This document shows, piece after piece, positions 1-12,912 of a stretch of DNA of 64,000 nt (its first letter is position 1; each line of letters starts with the position of its first letter). The translations under genes were made by a program, and so were the position numbers. Under the pieces are notes generated by a model. That model was not told the origin of the DNA, did no database searches, and worked only from the letters and a program-made list of their open reading frames with translations. This stretch comes from Yponomeuta sedellus (taxonomy: Eukaryota; Arthropoda; Insecta; Lepidoptera; Yponomeutidae). The stretch spans positions 14,818,796-14,882,795 of the forward strand of contig OW203722.1 of assembly GCA_934045075.1 (NCBI GenBank). Reading direction: 5' to 3'.

Positions 1-3000
1 TTGAGTTCGAGCTCTGTTTGCGTCTGTCTCATATCACCCTCAGTCACAGTTAGCCAATTTATCGTGAATGAACTGTAACTTATAAAGCGGTCAGGTTAAG
101 ACTATTAGACATAATGAAAAACCAGCTTGCATACCAGAGTCTGGTATCTCTGATATCCAGACATCTCTGACAGATAAAGATCGATATAAAAAAGCGCTTG
201 ATTCTCCTGACGGAAATGTTGTCCTGTCGGTCCTGTCCTGTGTGTCCTAACAAAACATTCCTTGCGGGTTAAATTAACTATAAAACCGACCGTTAACGCG
301 TCTAACCAAAAGTGGAACAAGGTTTTCTTTTAAAATACAAGTAAAAATATTTAAAGGCTTTGCATTTAAATATGTATATGATATAGCGTTGGGTATTGTT
401 TAATGCTTTGCGATCATTCTGCATTTTAACCGAATTTACCAATCACTTTAAACACGTCAATTGTTTTGTGACCTGTCAATGATTATGATATTTATCGTTT
501 AATTGAATAATTATTCGTATTGGTTAAACATCTTGCTAGGGAGTGATAAAGTAGTGAAAAAAACTTCTGTTAAGTTAATGTGTAGACTGCCATATTTGTT
601 CGCTTTGAGCCATTTCCTTTCTGGATCAGAAGTAGGTATATTTTTATGCAAAATGCAGCTGTTTAGTACCTTGGCTTTCATACCGGGGTATAAGTTTCAT
701 ATTTCGGCATTATGGCGAAGCATAGGTGGTATCAATACGGGGAATGGATAGTCTGATTTTTTTAAACTTAGTTTTGAACTTATATGAAAGAGCTATAGTA
801 ATCAAGTAGCTGTCGTTTGTAGGTATAAATGTGATATTACTCATTTTGTACTATATGAATTGTATTGTTTGAATACTATGTACAGTACATACGAGTAATA
901 AACACCACTATTTTAGATACTAGTCTTATATGTAACAGAACTGTATACTGTACCAACACGTACAACATTACCTAAACCTGACCTACGCACAATGTAGAAT
1001 TGATTTCGTGACTCTCTCTTGTAATACTTTGTACTTAGTAAACCTCACTGCCTATAGTATTAATGAACTGCTATACGGATTCAAGTGTCACAAACAAATT
1101 CTTTTGTTATTTTGAAGTCACTTATGCACACTAATGTACATTTGTATCAGTGTGTAAGGAATGTAGCGAGACCACTCCATATTAAATAAGTCCAGACACA
1201 CAGCACAATCCTTAGCGACGACGAGGCTTTGTACTGCCCAACCCCCACTGCATCCCTAAATTGTATTGTTCATTAATGGTCTCAATATTGTATTAACTTT
1301 ATATACATTCCTTAATTTGACTGCTAGTCATATAATTTACTCTCATTATAATCACTAGCCTTAATCGTCATATCGTTGAAATGGTTGTTTTGGCATTCTA
1401 TACGCAAGTAATCATGTACCTTTAGTAGAAATTCATGCATATCATCAATAGGTCAAATTCGGACAATAAAAAGGTGTGTATCGAACTTAAAGCGGTGACA
1501 AAAACAGAAAGATAATAAAACTGTGCCAATTTAATTACTTTGTGAATGTTCAAGAGAACATCTTTAGCGATTAATCAGTCAGTGATTTTTGACTTTTGAA
1601 ATTACATTGACATTCCATGTATTAATCATACCCTGAGGACTTGAATGTTTGATCTTTGTAAATAATATTTTTATTATGTGATAATTATTCTCGGATGCTT
1701 AGTCATAAATATTTAATAAAATTATTATAACTACTATAACTATTATAGAACATTATAATTTAAGCTTTCTCCGCAGTGGTATTAAATTGAAGCAAAATAT
1801 TTCAACAGACAAAATTAACAGTACAATATTCTAAAATAGTAATTTAAATATAGAGTAATTTGCTTCGGAATTGTACAGCGATTAATTTGTATAACTGTTT
1901 TTTAAACTATCAAAGCAATTAAAACAATTATTATACGACATTGTTTTATTTACTCTTCCAGCTAGGGGAGCACACCGTCACGATAAAAGTATTATCTCAT
2001 TATCCGCTAGCGCCATCTTTTATTTCACCTAAAGCGAGGAGCCACTACTCGATAGTGGGATTATCTAAACCTTGAGCTGTAACCCCTTCAGCCACGCACT
2101 GTACTGAACAAACTCGCACTGTATTAATACAACGTTTATATACAGTGTACCTGCACATCTGAACTCAGTTTCCGTAAATAATTTTATATAACAGACGTGA
2201 ACTGGCAAGAAACAATTAGATAAATAACTAATTCGACAAGTAGGTCAAAAAATGAAAAGATCTTATACTTAGCTAGATAGAGGTAAAACCTGTGCCTTAA
2301 AAATCAAATGATAACTACTTACAGGTAAAGGTGGACCAGGAACTCTTAAAAAATTATTAATCAAGTTTCTGGTCCCTATAGTTTTATGACATTGGTTTTT
2401 GTAACAATTCTCTTGCAAACTAATGTGTATTATACATAGAGTACCTATATACTACGACGTAGTAGTATATACCTACTCTAAGTTATTATACAAGGTTAAA
2501 GTAATTTGTCAAACTGCAATTTAACTAACATTAAACAATATATGGAATGTAGTATATAGTAGGTGGTCATTTATCACGAGTGTTCGATAGAATAAAGTGT
2601 TGTGTTAATTAAACAAATGACTAGGTAGTTACTTATTACAGCAGGCTTTGTTCTTTAACTTAGAATAAAGTGGTGGCAGGAGTAATAATAATAAAGCATA
2701 ACTGTTATAAAACTAAAATATGACTACAATACAAGTTAACACACAGCATATACAGTTACTTTAAAGTCGGACCCAAACACAGCTGCAAAGATTTGAACAC
2801 TTTTTCGAAGCCTGCACACAACTGTACTTAAGACTCCTTTGCAAACATGTACGGTCAAAGCAACAGACTGCAAATAGGATGGGCGAACATTTTAAAATTA
2901 CATATTTATTCTAAGCGCGCTGAAGTCTGGCGCACCCTGAGCAATAATCAGCGAGTCCCTTACACTGATTGGCAAATCCTTCCACCACGATGGCTTGCCA

Positions 3001-5717
3001 TAGACACGCTAACAGGACGATTTACGCGTGAAGAGATATATCAAACGCAACTTTTGTTTTTGCAGATGGGAAAAAGGGGGCGCACTGAAATATTATTCTA
3101 TATCGGAGGCGTCGCTAAAATCCCATTTTTATGAACTTTACTTTGTTTTTATTGAAGCAATTCGATGAATTAAAGGACATCTTCATTGCCTCGTTCGATT
3201 ATAACGACAAAGAGACATTTTCGCTCACAAACGCAAATGCAACGAAGTCAGATACCAGAGTCTTACATCGCGACTACAGATACTTGCGTTATATTGCGGA
3301 AGTTATGTCTATCACCGACAAAATACTGCAAGTCTATATATATCATGTCAGCAAGTTTAACACCAGTAAGTTTATAATCAGCAACAGTGCGGCTTCTACC
3401 TACGCCTAATTAACTTACACAAACATCGGAAAGAAAAATACCTATGGATTTTATACAAAAGACAAATAGATTTTGATGTTTTAGACCTTAGATACCTATT
3501 TAAAATTATGAAGCAATAAGTACTAGATGGACTAGAAATGTTTTGCTGGAAAGCTAATAAAGTAGGCTCCGTTTAGTACTCGTATATGGGTTCTTTCTGT
3601 GTTGTCCAAAATTACTGTACAATAGCTTAGGTTAGCAACAATGGTAGGTAAATGTTTCTTATTTACAGATTGTTAGGAACATGTCTTCATCTACTAGGAT
3701 GATCATGTTTAATGTGATCTCTCTAATCATTTGATGGCGCAATACAGGAATTCCTGTGTCATAGAATTCAGAATAGAATTGAGAATTCAGGTTTACTATA
3801 ACAATTCGATGTACCTGCAGGTACATTGCAAAGGCGATCAACCCACAAAAGTAGGAATACTCGTCTACGCAATAAACATCAAATTGTCATTATAAACTAC
3901 GCATTGTAGTCTTATGAAACAGGCCCCAGGCTTAGGTACTTCGAAAATACGTAATTAATTCCTGAAACAAATGGAAGTTGTCATTTACAACAACTGGTCT
4001 GCAGCTTTTAAAACCCTCAATATGTCGAACAGTTATTTTGGTCGTTTACATATCTGTGTGCTATAGATGTACATCCTGGTCAGAATCCTTCTGTCAATGA
4101 ATTTCATGTCACACTTAATTTTTGACAATGATTTACCGGAGATTGTGACGTTGCCCGATAACCGTAACGACACGACACAGTTTCATACATTTAATACCAC
4201 TTTAGCTGGCCGTGGTATGAAAAAAAATCGTGCAGTAACCGTTACCATTCAATGAGAAACCTTTGAAACCGCGCGCGGATATTAACAAAAAAAATAATCC
4301 CTGTTATTTTGAAACTTGTCTGAAAAAGAATTCATAGAATTCACGCAAAACAAACTGGGATGTTATAGGCATTTCGCATTTTCTAGGTAACCCTGTAATA
4401 GTTGCGCCTTCCTGATTTATGCAGTCAGAATTCCCAGAAGACATCTCAATATATCACTTATCCTATTTGGACTGTCAATAGCATAGACATTTCATCACTG
4501 TTGCTAGAGGTATCATATTATTATCTAATCAGAAGTTTCACATATCAGTCGGCAGGATGTCGGGTATCAGATATTTGCAAAGATCCATCTCATTGTTTAC
4601 GAACTGCACTTTCCTTGACGTGTTATCGTCCAACCTGTAACCAATAGATAAAGATCAATGATGATTTTATTTATAATACTATTGGAGGTTTTAATATTAG
4701 CTATAAGCCAATGGAAAAAAAAGTCTAATGGGTAGTATAACTGTGTGTCACATTGCATCCCTATTCAGGAGTTTTTGTATATGAGTATGACTGCATGGTG
4801 ATAAACAAGTAATTATCAAAGTTGGAACAGGACCCAACTTTCAATGGTAGTACTGTAAAAAGAGCCCAGTATTATAATGTCACCATTCTACTAGACTTAA
4901 CGGACACTACACACAACGCCGGACGGCTTCCCACCGGCCATGTCGCCGGGCCGGGGATTTATAAACCGTCGGCTTTGCCGCACACGAGAGCTTGGGTGCG
5001 AGTCTCTAAAATGCAGTTGTTCAATGAGTCTGATCAGTCCGGTAATGGTCGTTTCATTCACACTATCGGTAGTCTTGTAACCAATCGCATTGCAATGGTG
5101 TAACCGGGGCTACCTCGGCGCCTCGCGCGATGCGGTCTTCTTCACGAGAGATGCCTATTAAATTTGCGCGGGTTATACCCCTGGAATGACAATGTACTTA
5201 CAAAGCAATAGCGTACAATGTACGCTATTGCTTAATAGCGTACAATGTAGACTACCAAATTGAGGCAAATACAATCATTGTCGTGCTTATATCATTATAT
5301 TGAAAACTATGACTAGGGCCTGGTGGCATGGCCGACTGTGTGTGTAGCAGCCCCTAGAGCTCCTTAAATCCCCGCGAGCACCATCGGCATACTCTAATCA
5401 GACCAATAAAATTTTCTTTTTAAGATCTTTCATAAAAACGCCTGACACAAATACATGAAAGTACCAATCATGCAACAAGGAGCCTTATAAATTTTGGGTG
5501 GTTTGATAGCAAAATGGGCGTGCCTAAACAATGGCTATCGAATACGCCAATAAGTTTTTTTAAATGCACCTTCTTAAAATATCTCGACACAAACGCGACT
5601 CTATTAGAACCATTAGTGGCCAGCCTGAGCGTTGCGGGACCATTGTTCTGAGATGCGCGAATTTTCAAATCCGTATTGACAACCTCCTCTTTTTTTGAAG
5701 TCTGTTAAAAATGTAAA
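1..5717. other. Intergenic AT-rich DNA, no supported gene
   Basis: No open frame here carries a recognisable domain or a convincing splice pattern. Short frames at 2847-3134 and 3131-3409 are the longest and look random. Two things stand out. A GC- and CpG-rich patch at about 4919-5140 contains TTTATAAAC and a CCAAT-like AACCAATCG, and could be a promoter remnant or an old repeat. A 31-nt perfect hairpin lies at 5203-5233, with a third partial copy of the same word just after it. Confidence 0.5.
5203..5233. repeat. Perfect 15-bp inverted repeat with 1-nt centre
   Basis: The arms are AAGCAATAGCGTACA and its exact reverse complement, separated by one base. A further copy of the core AATAGCGTACAATGTA follows at about 5235-5250. 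No function is evident. Confidence 0.8.
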
Positions 5718-7773
5718 TCAAATAAAAAGTAAAAAAAATGTCTGCTGTGTCTTGGTATCGAGTGGCATTGACGACGAGAAGATATCAGGCTCTGGGGCGG
5801 GTGGGGGTATCTCCCAACAATCGCCGCCGCCCACCTCCCCACAGAGAAAATTATTTATCTTTATAATCTCCCCTGGCATCCTGCAGGTCAGGGACAAGCT
5901 GCCAACACAGACTGTGTATCAACTCAATATGACCACTCTTCTTGAAAAATTACAAATATTAATTTAATACATATTAAGGTATTCAAGTTTTGTCATATTT
6001 ACTTACCAGGCCTTGATAACAGCCCAGCACCCTGAGAAAAAACCAGGAGCGTTGGTAATGAGGCAGACTCCAAGCCTCTCTGGGTAGTGTCGGCTCAGCA
6101 GCCAGATCAGGTTTTTGAGGACTTGGTAGTCCATACATGATAATGTGAAGTTGTTAAGGTCAAATACAATGCAAAGGTTATCTACTACCTCTTCAAAACA
6201 CCTTTTGCTTGCATCTTCCTAAAATTGAGGTAAATAAATAATTTCAAATGTTAATTGTGTAATATTAATGTTAAAGTACTGAAGTATTTGTGGTCTAGTG
6301 AAACACAGTGATTGGAATCAATCTCAGATGTTGCATAGGTGACCATGCCGTGACCACCGCTCGTGGAATTTAGCGCAACGCAAGGTATGTTAAGCAGTTG
6401 GTGACAGCTGTATCATGTCTGACGCCTTATGGGTGGCTTGATAATTTCTGACAGTAAGGCCAGGCCGGCCCCTGTTTTACAAGCTTACACCAACTGGGAC
6501 TTGGCCCCTGTGGAGTATGCCTTCCTGTTATGCAGGAAGAGACCTGTGCCCAGCAGCGGGGACATACAAAGGGTTGTTCATTATCAAGTACTAGGGTGTC
6601 CCACAAAAATCCTTACATGGATTTTTTGTAATGCACACCCTCTTATTTGATTCATTCCATGTCAAAACAACTTGAACTAGAATTTAATGTCTGTGCTATT
6701 ATGTATACAAATATAACTACATAAAATAAACACTTACCAAACAGTAAACAATGAACTTAGTCAGCTCATCAATATTTCTCTCACTGGAGCTGTGGTTCTT
6801 AGCTGGTATGTAGATGATTGGGCGCCCAGCGATATCTCTGTGCCGCAATACTCTGGCCTTGGATGAGTACTTTTCTAAGAGTTCCTTGTCATTCTGTATA
6901 TCAGCTAAGCCATATTCTACTCGCCACTTGTTTGTTTTTAAGATAGCCTGTGAATCATAGTAAGTAATTTATATTTAAATGCAAGGATATGAAGAAACAC
7001 ATTTATACCACTATGCACCAATGATGGGAATTTTCAAGGCAAATTACATTATGAGTATGATCGCAAATGTTTGGGGTTTCAAAACTGGCCAAGTGTGAGT
7101 GTGACCCATCCAACAAGACATCGATTCTGCCATAGATACCATCATCATCATGAGTCCACTGATGCCCACATGTGGGTAATAAGCCTTTTCCCTTAAATCC
7201 AATTTCTCACACAGAGACCTATCTAGCAGGAGGCTGGCACTGGTTTTTTCAATTTATTTTACTGTAGTATATGGACATCAATCTGGGGCACTATGAACAT
7301 AAATGTTTTTTATTCTCTAGTCAGGTATCATATATTTCGGATTCAACTGCTATATGTTATATGCTATAGATAGAACAATATTTAGGTCTCATTGGCCCCC
7401 CTTGGGTATGGGATCTTAATACCAAAATGGGATATAATGCCATTCCACGCCCATAGTGAAGCGTGTCACCTGGAATATCAATGGTTATTTATTACACACA
7501 CCACCCTTAGCTTTAAATTCAGAGCTATTCGACGACTGGGTAACGGGACCGAGGCATTTAGAAAACACTATGAATGTAGTCTTCTACAAACGATTGTAGT
7601 TCATAACAACGTACCTGAAAAGCACTGTCAATATTCCCGAAGGCCCTCAAATATCGCTTCAGTGAGAATTCATTGTGATACTGCGTCGGATCTGCGCTGC
7701 TTATCAGATTCATCCGTTCTTTGAGCTGTTTCAGGTCATCTTCATTCACAGGCTTTGGTTCTTCGGCCATCAT
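5718..7773 (-). CDS. CRAL-TRIO (SEC14-like) lipid-binding domain protein, 4 coding exons
   Basis: Proposed exons are 7615-7773, 6738-6947, 6007-6218 and, tentatively, 5718-5880; together they encode 247 residues. All introns are GT-AG with strong donors (GTACGT, GTAAGT, GTAAGT). Exon 1 starts at ATG 7771-7773 (a second ATG follows directly) and contains SLKRYLRAFGN, typical of the CRAL-TRIO N-terminal helices. Exon 2 has GRPIIYIPAKN. Exon 3 has IVFDLNNFTLSCMDYQ, HYPERLGVCLI and NAPGFFSGCWAVIKAW, the core of the lipid-binding fold. Known family members bind a hydrophobic ligand (phosphatidylinositol, retinoid or tocopherol) in the cytosol; the ligand here is unknown. Exon 4 is inferred from a good acceptor (ACCTGCAG) and a phase-compatible open frame with a proline-rich tail (EIPPPAPEPD). 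It shows no domain and could be wrong. No signal peptide is seen. It most resembles the small insect 'random slug protein 5-like' group. Confidence 0.8.
6293..6575 (+). mobile_element. 5S rRNA-derived SINE copy, degenerate
   Basis: This copy lies in intron 2 of the CRAL-TRIO gene, antisense to it. It shares the 3' body (TTCCTG..GCAGGAAGAGACC, then GGGGACA..AGGGTTG) with the better copy at 55575-55910. Its 5S-like head is decayed. Confidence 0.7.
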
Positions 7774-9697
7774 ATTCAGCGATTGGTAGGTTAAGTCAAA
7801 CTCAAAACGAGTTGGTGTATTGTGCAATCGCTATCAAATCAAGGCTGGACGCTGGACGGTGTCCGATATTCACAAAATTTAACAATTAGAAACTTTCCAC
7901 TTCCTTCAATTCTGTCACCTCACCAAATTCAACCACAGATTAAAAAGACTGAATTCAACATTTCAACAACGAACGACTAGTGATGTGATCCAGTTCAAGG
8001 AAACCGGTAGGAAACAGTTTGTTAAGAAAAACCGGTTCTTTTAAAACGAAGTCGATTACTTTTTGTAATCGGGTAATTTTAGGGTTGCGTGCGACCGGTG
8101 GCGAAGAGAAAATAGATAGATAGAATATTATTTATTGTACACAGAAATTACAGTAACATAAATTGGCATCTACTTTTTGTTATAAATCTTATTTTTCTGG
8201 AAGAGAAAAAAGATAATCCTATAAGCATTAAGCGCACCTAAGTATTTTTAAATTTTAATAGTGCAATAAAAAATTTAAACAAATATATTTCGAAGTAAAA
8301 ATGAGTTGAATTACATAACTGACATAATCAGGTTTATTTAATCAATCTATTATTATTACTTTTAATAAAAATTATGTAAAGACAAAAACCAATAAAACAA
8401 AGTACCTAACAAAGTGTTTTTTTTTTAAGTTATTGGAAAGGACCAGTACTGAAAATTGTACTTAATCGAGTTCATCACTAGAACGAAAACACAGACCTCT
8501 CAGAATAGATATCACGTTATTTAGATAATCAACATAGGATAAAGCGTGCACCAGCCATCACACATGCCCTTCGGAGAGACCCTTTTTGATATCATAATAA
8601 GGACGAAAATGTCGTAACTGAACGGACATAATATGTGGCCGGTCGGACATTTGCACTGACTACCTACTGACTGAGCAGTGTTGCTATGCTAGACATTGGC
8701 CAGCCAACACGCTGAAAGGAACAACTCGCCGAAAAATCGTCGAAGTTCTCGTAGCCCAAATGGCCTCAATTTTCGTACCCCAAAATCTTTGCAATAATAA
8801 TAGATTGTTTACCAAGGGAGCCAACAATTACTTTCATGATGGGGGTAAATCTTTGAATCCAAGATTCTAGAATAAAATCCCGAACGCAGAGAGGATTCTA
8901 AAGTCAAATTCTGAGAGCACAAATCACTTTTCTTCAAAAAGTTCTGTAAATATCTCCACAAAACAAAAATTACAATGTCACAACATCACTATAATAAGGC
9001 GGTAATTTGATAGAAAAATAAAAACCAAGGATGTATAAGGGTATATTACCCTTAGACCAATCACACTATCATAGAAATATGATCACAGATGTAGGACTCA
9101 TATTTATATGAAAAATCTATGACGGTATAATGTCGACAGATGATTCATATTGTCTATGATCATCATAGAAGTATGATCCTGACAGCATGCGTACAATTAT
9201 GATCATATTTATAACTTCAGAGTTACTAGTAGATGATCTTTTGCACTGATTGGACATTTTAAATAAGTTTTTGTTTTGAAATGATTGACGATATAATAGT
9301 TAAATACGTCTCCATCCATACGGAGGTACATTTTGTAGGACTTTAAGTCTTCCAGTCTAAGTTCTTCTAGTACTATGTTGATGAATCCTATCTCTGATTG
9401 CCTCGCAATCCACGGTCTAACTCAAATACGTCGATTGTTCCTTTTTTTATTCTTTACTTTTTCTCAACCTCAGGGCAACTACTATAATTGCGCTCATATC
9501 AATGGAAAACGTGGTTAAATTGGTATGCATTTTCATTACCTATGACGTGGATATGACCTTATATGTAATATGCAATTAAAGAGCAGCATCATAGAAAAAA
9601 ATGATCCTGGAATTTGACTGATATGACATCATATTTCTATGATGAATATATGATAGTCTAATATCGACCTTAACCACAGGATGTAACATGACAGCAC
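7774..9697. other. Intergenic DNA upstream of the CRAL-TRIO gene
   Basis: No gene is seen. At about 8115-8165 lies a short minus-strand LINE tail: (GATA)n followed by the same 'ATTGTACACAGAAATTACAG' word found at the 41.3-kb LINE end. The stretch from about 9060 to 9660 has many loose repeats of the ATGATCATA type. The remainder is unremarkable. Confidence 0.5.
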
Positions 9698-9952
9698 TTT
9701 TGTAGGAAATCACAGATGACCACTTTTTGGGGGGGCGGGAGGAATTTGTCAATGTCACTTTATGACTTTAGAGCTTGATAAAATCGATAAAAATATGAAA
9801 TTTCCGTTTCCCTCATTCATTCATTTCGTTCATTAAACACATATCGATAATTTTTTATTGATTTTATCAAGCACTAAAGTCATATTTTGACATTGACAGT
9901 TTCCTCCCGCCCCCCAAAAAGTGGTCGTGGTCGTCTGTGATTTCCTACAAAA
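9698..9952. mobile_element. Foldback MITE with ~95-bp inverted arms
   Basis: The left arm starts TTTTGTAGGAAATCACAG and the right arm is its inverse with a few mismatches and small indels. Each arm carries a homopolymer-rich GGGGGGCGGGAGGAA block and a GTCAATGTCA block. The spacer is about 60 bp. No clear target duplication was found, so the superfamily is not assigned. Confidence 0.75.
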
Positions 9953-10164
9953 TTTCCGTATTTTATTTATTAGAAGGCAAAAAAGAAGAACCAAATAAAA
10001 AGTTATTTAGGCGCTTCTATGTATCTAAAATAGTTTTGTGTATTATTTCCATTTTATTTTAATATTTTCTAATATGTCAACCGGACTGTGAAAGTACAAT
10101 AAAGAATATTGTTACTATATAAGTAAGCAATGGTTGCGTTTTTTAGCTATTTATGTTTATTTAT

Positions 10165-10860
10165 AGATAGATAGATAGAATATTCTTTATTGCATGTACA
10201 CCAAGGATTACATAAGAGACTTATAAAATAACAGTACAGTACAAGTGGCGGCCTTATTACTAAAAGTAATTTCTTGCAGACAACCATTGACGGAAAAGAA
10301 GAAACGGAAACTGAAATACGGGTAGTCGGCGCAACTAAACAATACTATATAACATATTATTTTATAGTTGATACACATACATAAACGATACATAAATATG
10401 AAATTGATACACATGCATAAATGGTACATAAATATGAAATATAAAAATAAACATAGACAAAAAAAACGTAGGACATGAACGAAAAATATACCTACACAAT
10501 ACTAGAAAGGGATTTCACAAATACAAATAACAAACTTACATTAAGGAAAAATAGTGGTTATGCACTCTGTTCTTAAATATTGGCAGGGACGGTGAAAATC
10601 TTACGTCCAAGGGAAGATCATTCCACAGGCGGACAGCTGTGATAGTAAAGGATTGGCTGAAGAACCTTGTCGAATGACTTGGTATCTTCAGCAATCGATT
10701 GTGACCAGATCGCAAAGTCCTACTGTGTGTATCACTTAAAAACTCAAAGCGAGTTTTGAGATACAGAGGTGTGGCTGGATTGAACAGCACCGAATAGAGA
10801 GTGGAAAGAATATGAGCATTCCTACGGAGGCAAATACTTTATACTATGACTTACCTAATC
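10165..10860 (-). mobile_element. 3' end of a LINE (CR1/Jockey-like)
   Basis: Reading the minus strand, a reverse-transcriptase C-terminus (10536-10790) is followed by a 3' UTR and ends in TTGCATGTACA..ATAAAGAATATTC plus a (TATC)n tail at about 10166. The same 3' UTR and tail occur at 41205-41440. The 5' part of the element is absent, as usual for LINE insertions. Confidence 0.75.
10536..10790 (-). pseudogene. LINE reverse transcriptase C-terminal fragment
   Basis: This open frame of 84 codons contains SQSFTITAVRLWNDLPLDVR and ends FKNRVHNHYFSLM. That is the characteristic far C-terminus of many insect CR1/Jockey-type LINE polymerases (an aromatic/LWN-LP motif followed by F-K-x-R). No catalytic domain remains. 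It is part of the truncated LINE at 10165-10860. Confidence 0.7.
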
Positions 10861-11540
10861 TTATGTATTAAATTAACGTTTGTTCGTTAAGAACGGTTGG
10901 ACTGATTTACCTAATTTAAAAAAAATATATACTCGGAAGTCCAGGGAAAGTTTAACACTAGAAAAACGGGAAAAATGTATCTACCTACAAAGACGGCGAC
11001 CGGTCAAATGACTCCTCCAATTTATTAATATATTTTTTATTTTAACTGTTAAAAATGGTAACTATAGTAATAAAAAAGGGTTTGAGGTACCTATGATTAA
11101 TTATAATATTTATACACAAATTTTACATTTTAACATTTTGTTTACATTACAAGAGCCGCAAAGTGAATTTTTACAAGTGTCGCAGACTTTATTAGTTGTA
11201 TTTTCGCCATTTTGTATATAACATTCTCACCTTTTCTTGACAACATTTTCATATTTTGCAACGCGCAAAACTAAAAATACCATATCTTAATTTTGCTATC
11301 TTGATTAGGAAAAAAATATTTAGAATTTTTATTATTGCTTAATTTTAGAGAAAATAAACAAAAACCAAAAATTGTGTTATGGCGTCACACATACGTTGGA
11401 ATGAGGAGATACCGTTGCCTAATATTAAAAATGATATGACAGATGTAATTTTCAATTTCATTCAAATGTCATGTCGGAGAAATTACTTTTCCTTTCCTTA
11501 ATTTAAAAAGGCGGCAAGGGTGTTAGTATTATTAAATTTA
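10861..11540. other. Intergenic AT-rich DNA
   Basis: Nothing recognisable is seen between the LINE fragment and the MITE that follows. Confidence 0.4.
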
Positions 11541-11685
11541 TTAAGGGCTGATTTTTCAATAGTCAGATAACTTTTATCTGAGGAATAATAATGGCGGTTC
11601 CACATAATTTTTATACATAGGCTGTCAAACCGCCATTTTTATTCCTCAGACAAAAGTTATATGACTATTGAAAATCAGGCCCTAA
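11541..11685. mobile_element. Short MITE with ~60-bp terminal inverted repeats
   Basis: The left end TTAAGGGCTGATTTTTCAAT and the right end (inverse TTAGGGCCTGATTTTCAAT) pair over about 60 bp with few mismatches, including AACTTTT.TCTGAGGAATAA and ATGGCGGTT. The total is about 145 bp. A TA or TTA target duplication is possible, but the superfamily cannot be fixed. Confidence 0.75.
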
Positions 11686-11825
11686 GCCGTATATGTGACG
11701 TCATTTGGCGGTTACGTCCATTTAGAATAAGACGAATTTCAAACAGAAAATTATGAATGAAAATTATCGAATTTCCGAAAATAAAAAAATATGGGTCGTT
11801 TTATGACGTATCCAGTTTCCTTTAA

Positions 11826-12631
11826 CCTTTAAGTACCGACGTGCTATTTTAGTCACATAAGTACCGACGTGAGGTCTGGCAGACCACCATAGCTTTAATT
11901 ACGAAAACTTTTTTGTTTCTTTATATTTTTCTAAAAAAACCGTTGCCATTTATTGCTTATTTAACTTGTTATTGTATAAGTAAAACAAAAAATAGAAGTT
12001 TTAACATTTACTACTAATTATGAACTTTTACATTATAGTCTCAAATTCTTTGGGAGATAACTTAACTTTTATCTTAATAATTATTATTTATCAAACAGTA
12101 GAAACTCTTCTTGACTATACTTTTTTAAAAGATTAATAACTACGTAACATTAAAAATAAAAGTTTAACAAATAATGGAACGTTTTTTTTGAAAATCACAG
12201 GGCACCAAATTATAGGAATTTTCATAGTTTACAAACAGTCTGCATATGTTTGATATTTTTTCTTACTGGCAGGGACACTTTTTTTGCATCTGTGGCTGCC
12301 AGTTTCATCCCCGAAGTACCTGGTACATCTATTTTTATAGCTGACTGAAAATAAAAGAGAAAAACGATGTAATCTGGAAAAAGATTTATCCAAAAAAAGT
12401 TACATAAGTACAGACGAGTGGTCTGACAGACCACTCGCGATCTTATAAAAATCAAAACTCACCGGAATTGCACGCGCTGACACATCCAATCACCACGAAC
12501 GCTCCCAGGCCAGGCGACTGCCCGAGGGGTAGAGAGAAGCGAGAGGGGATACGACTTCGCTAACATAATTATGTAACTAGACATTTCGAACTCTCAAAGT
12601 GTCTGTCAGACCACACGTCGGTACTTAAAGG
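11826..12631. mobile_element. piggyBac-like non-autonomous element, TTAA duplication
   Basis: The element is flanked by TTAA at 11822-11825 and 12632-12635. Both ends carry a perfect 18-bp terminal inverted repeat, CCTTTAAGTACCGACGTG. Sub-terminal copies of the same word plus a GTCTGxCAGACCAC palindrome occur inside both ends. TTAA duplication with C-rich TIR starts is diagnostic of piggyBac. No transposase frame of useful length is inside. A minus-strand segment at 12222-12350 preceded by a TTTTCAG acceptor might be a C-terminal exon remnant. Confidence 0.85.
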
Positions 12632-12702
12632 TTAAGACAGTAAAATATGTGCTAAAAATTTAAATGTTGTCACCTTCGTTTTATGCTGGTACCTGACATT
12701 TT

Positions 12703-12912
12703 TTATACAAAATGAAAGAATTTATCCCTGCTAAGTCTAGTATATTGAAAAAAACCTGTACCTACTGGCCACCTTCGAGATGCCACTTTTACACTATATT
12801 TTTTTGCCATCTGGTCAGCCACCTCCACGCCGTACTTGGTAGCATTGTAAAAATCACAGTTTCTGGCTTTTTCTGTCGGTAGAGGTGATAAGATCTTGAA
12901 GCTCAGAATCAT
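12703..12912 (-). pseudogene. piggyBac transposase fragment
   Basis: The open frame includes FYNATKYGVEVADQMAKKYS followed by SRRWPV, the well-known conserved core of piggyBac transposases (DDE_Tnp_1_7) in which DQM and RRWP are near-invariant. Nothing upstream or downstream continues the protein in frame, so it is a relic. It lies just outside the TTAA-bounded element at 11826-12631. It may be a remnant of a separate or parental copy. Confidence 0.75.

Noticed and set aside
2847..3409. Two overlapping plus-strand frames of 92-95 codons
   Set aside because: No domain, no splice logic and no codon-like pattern; they are the size expected by chance in this window.
4919..5140. Promoter-like GC-rich patch with TATA and CCAAT words
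   Set aside because: No downstream gene can be attached to it, so it is mentioned only as a compositional anomaly.
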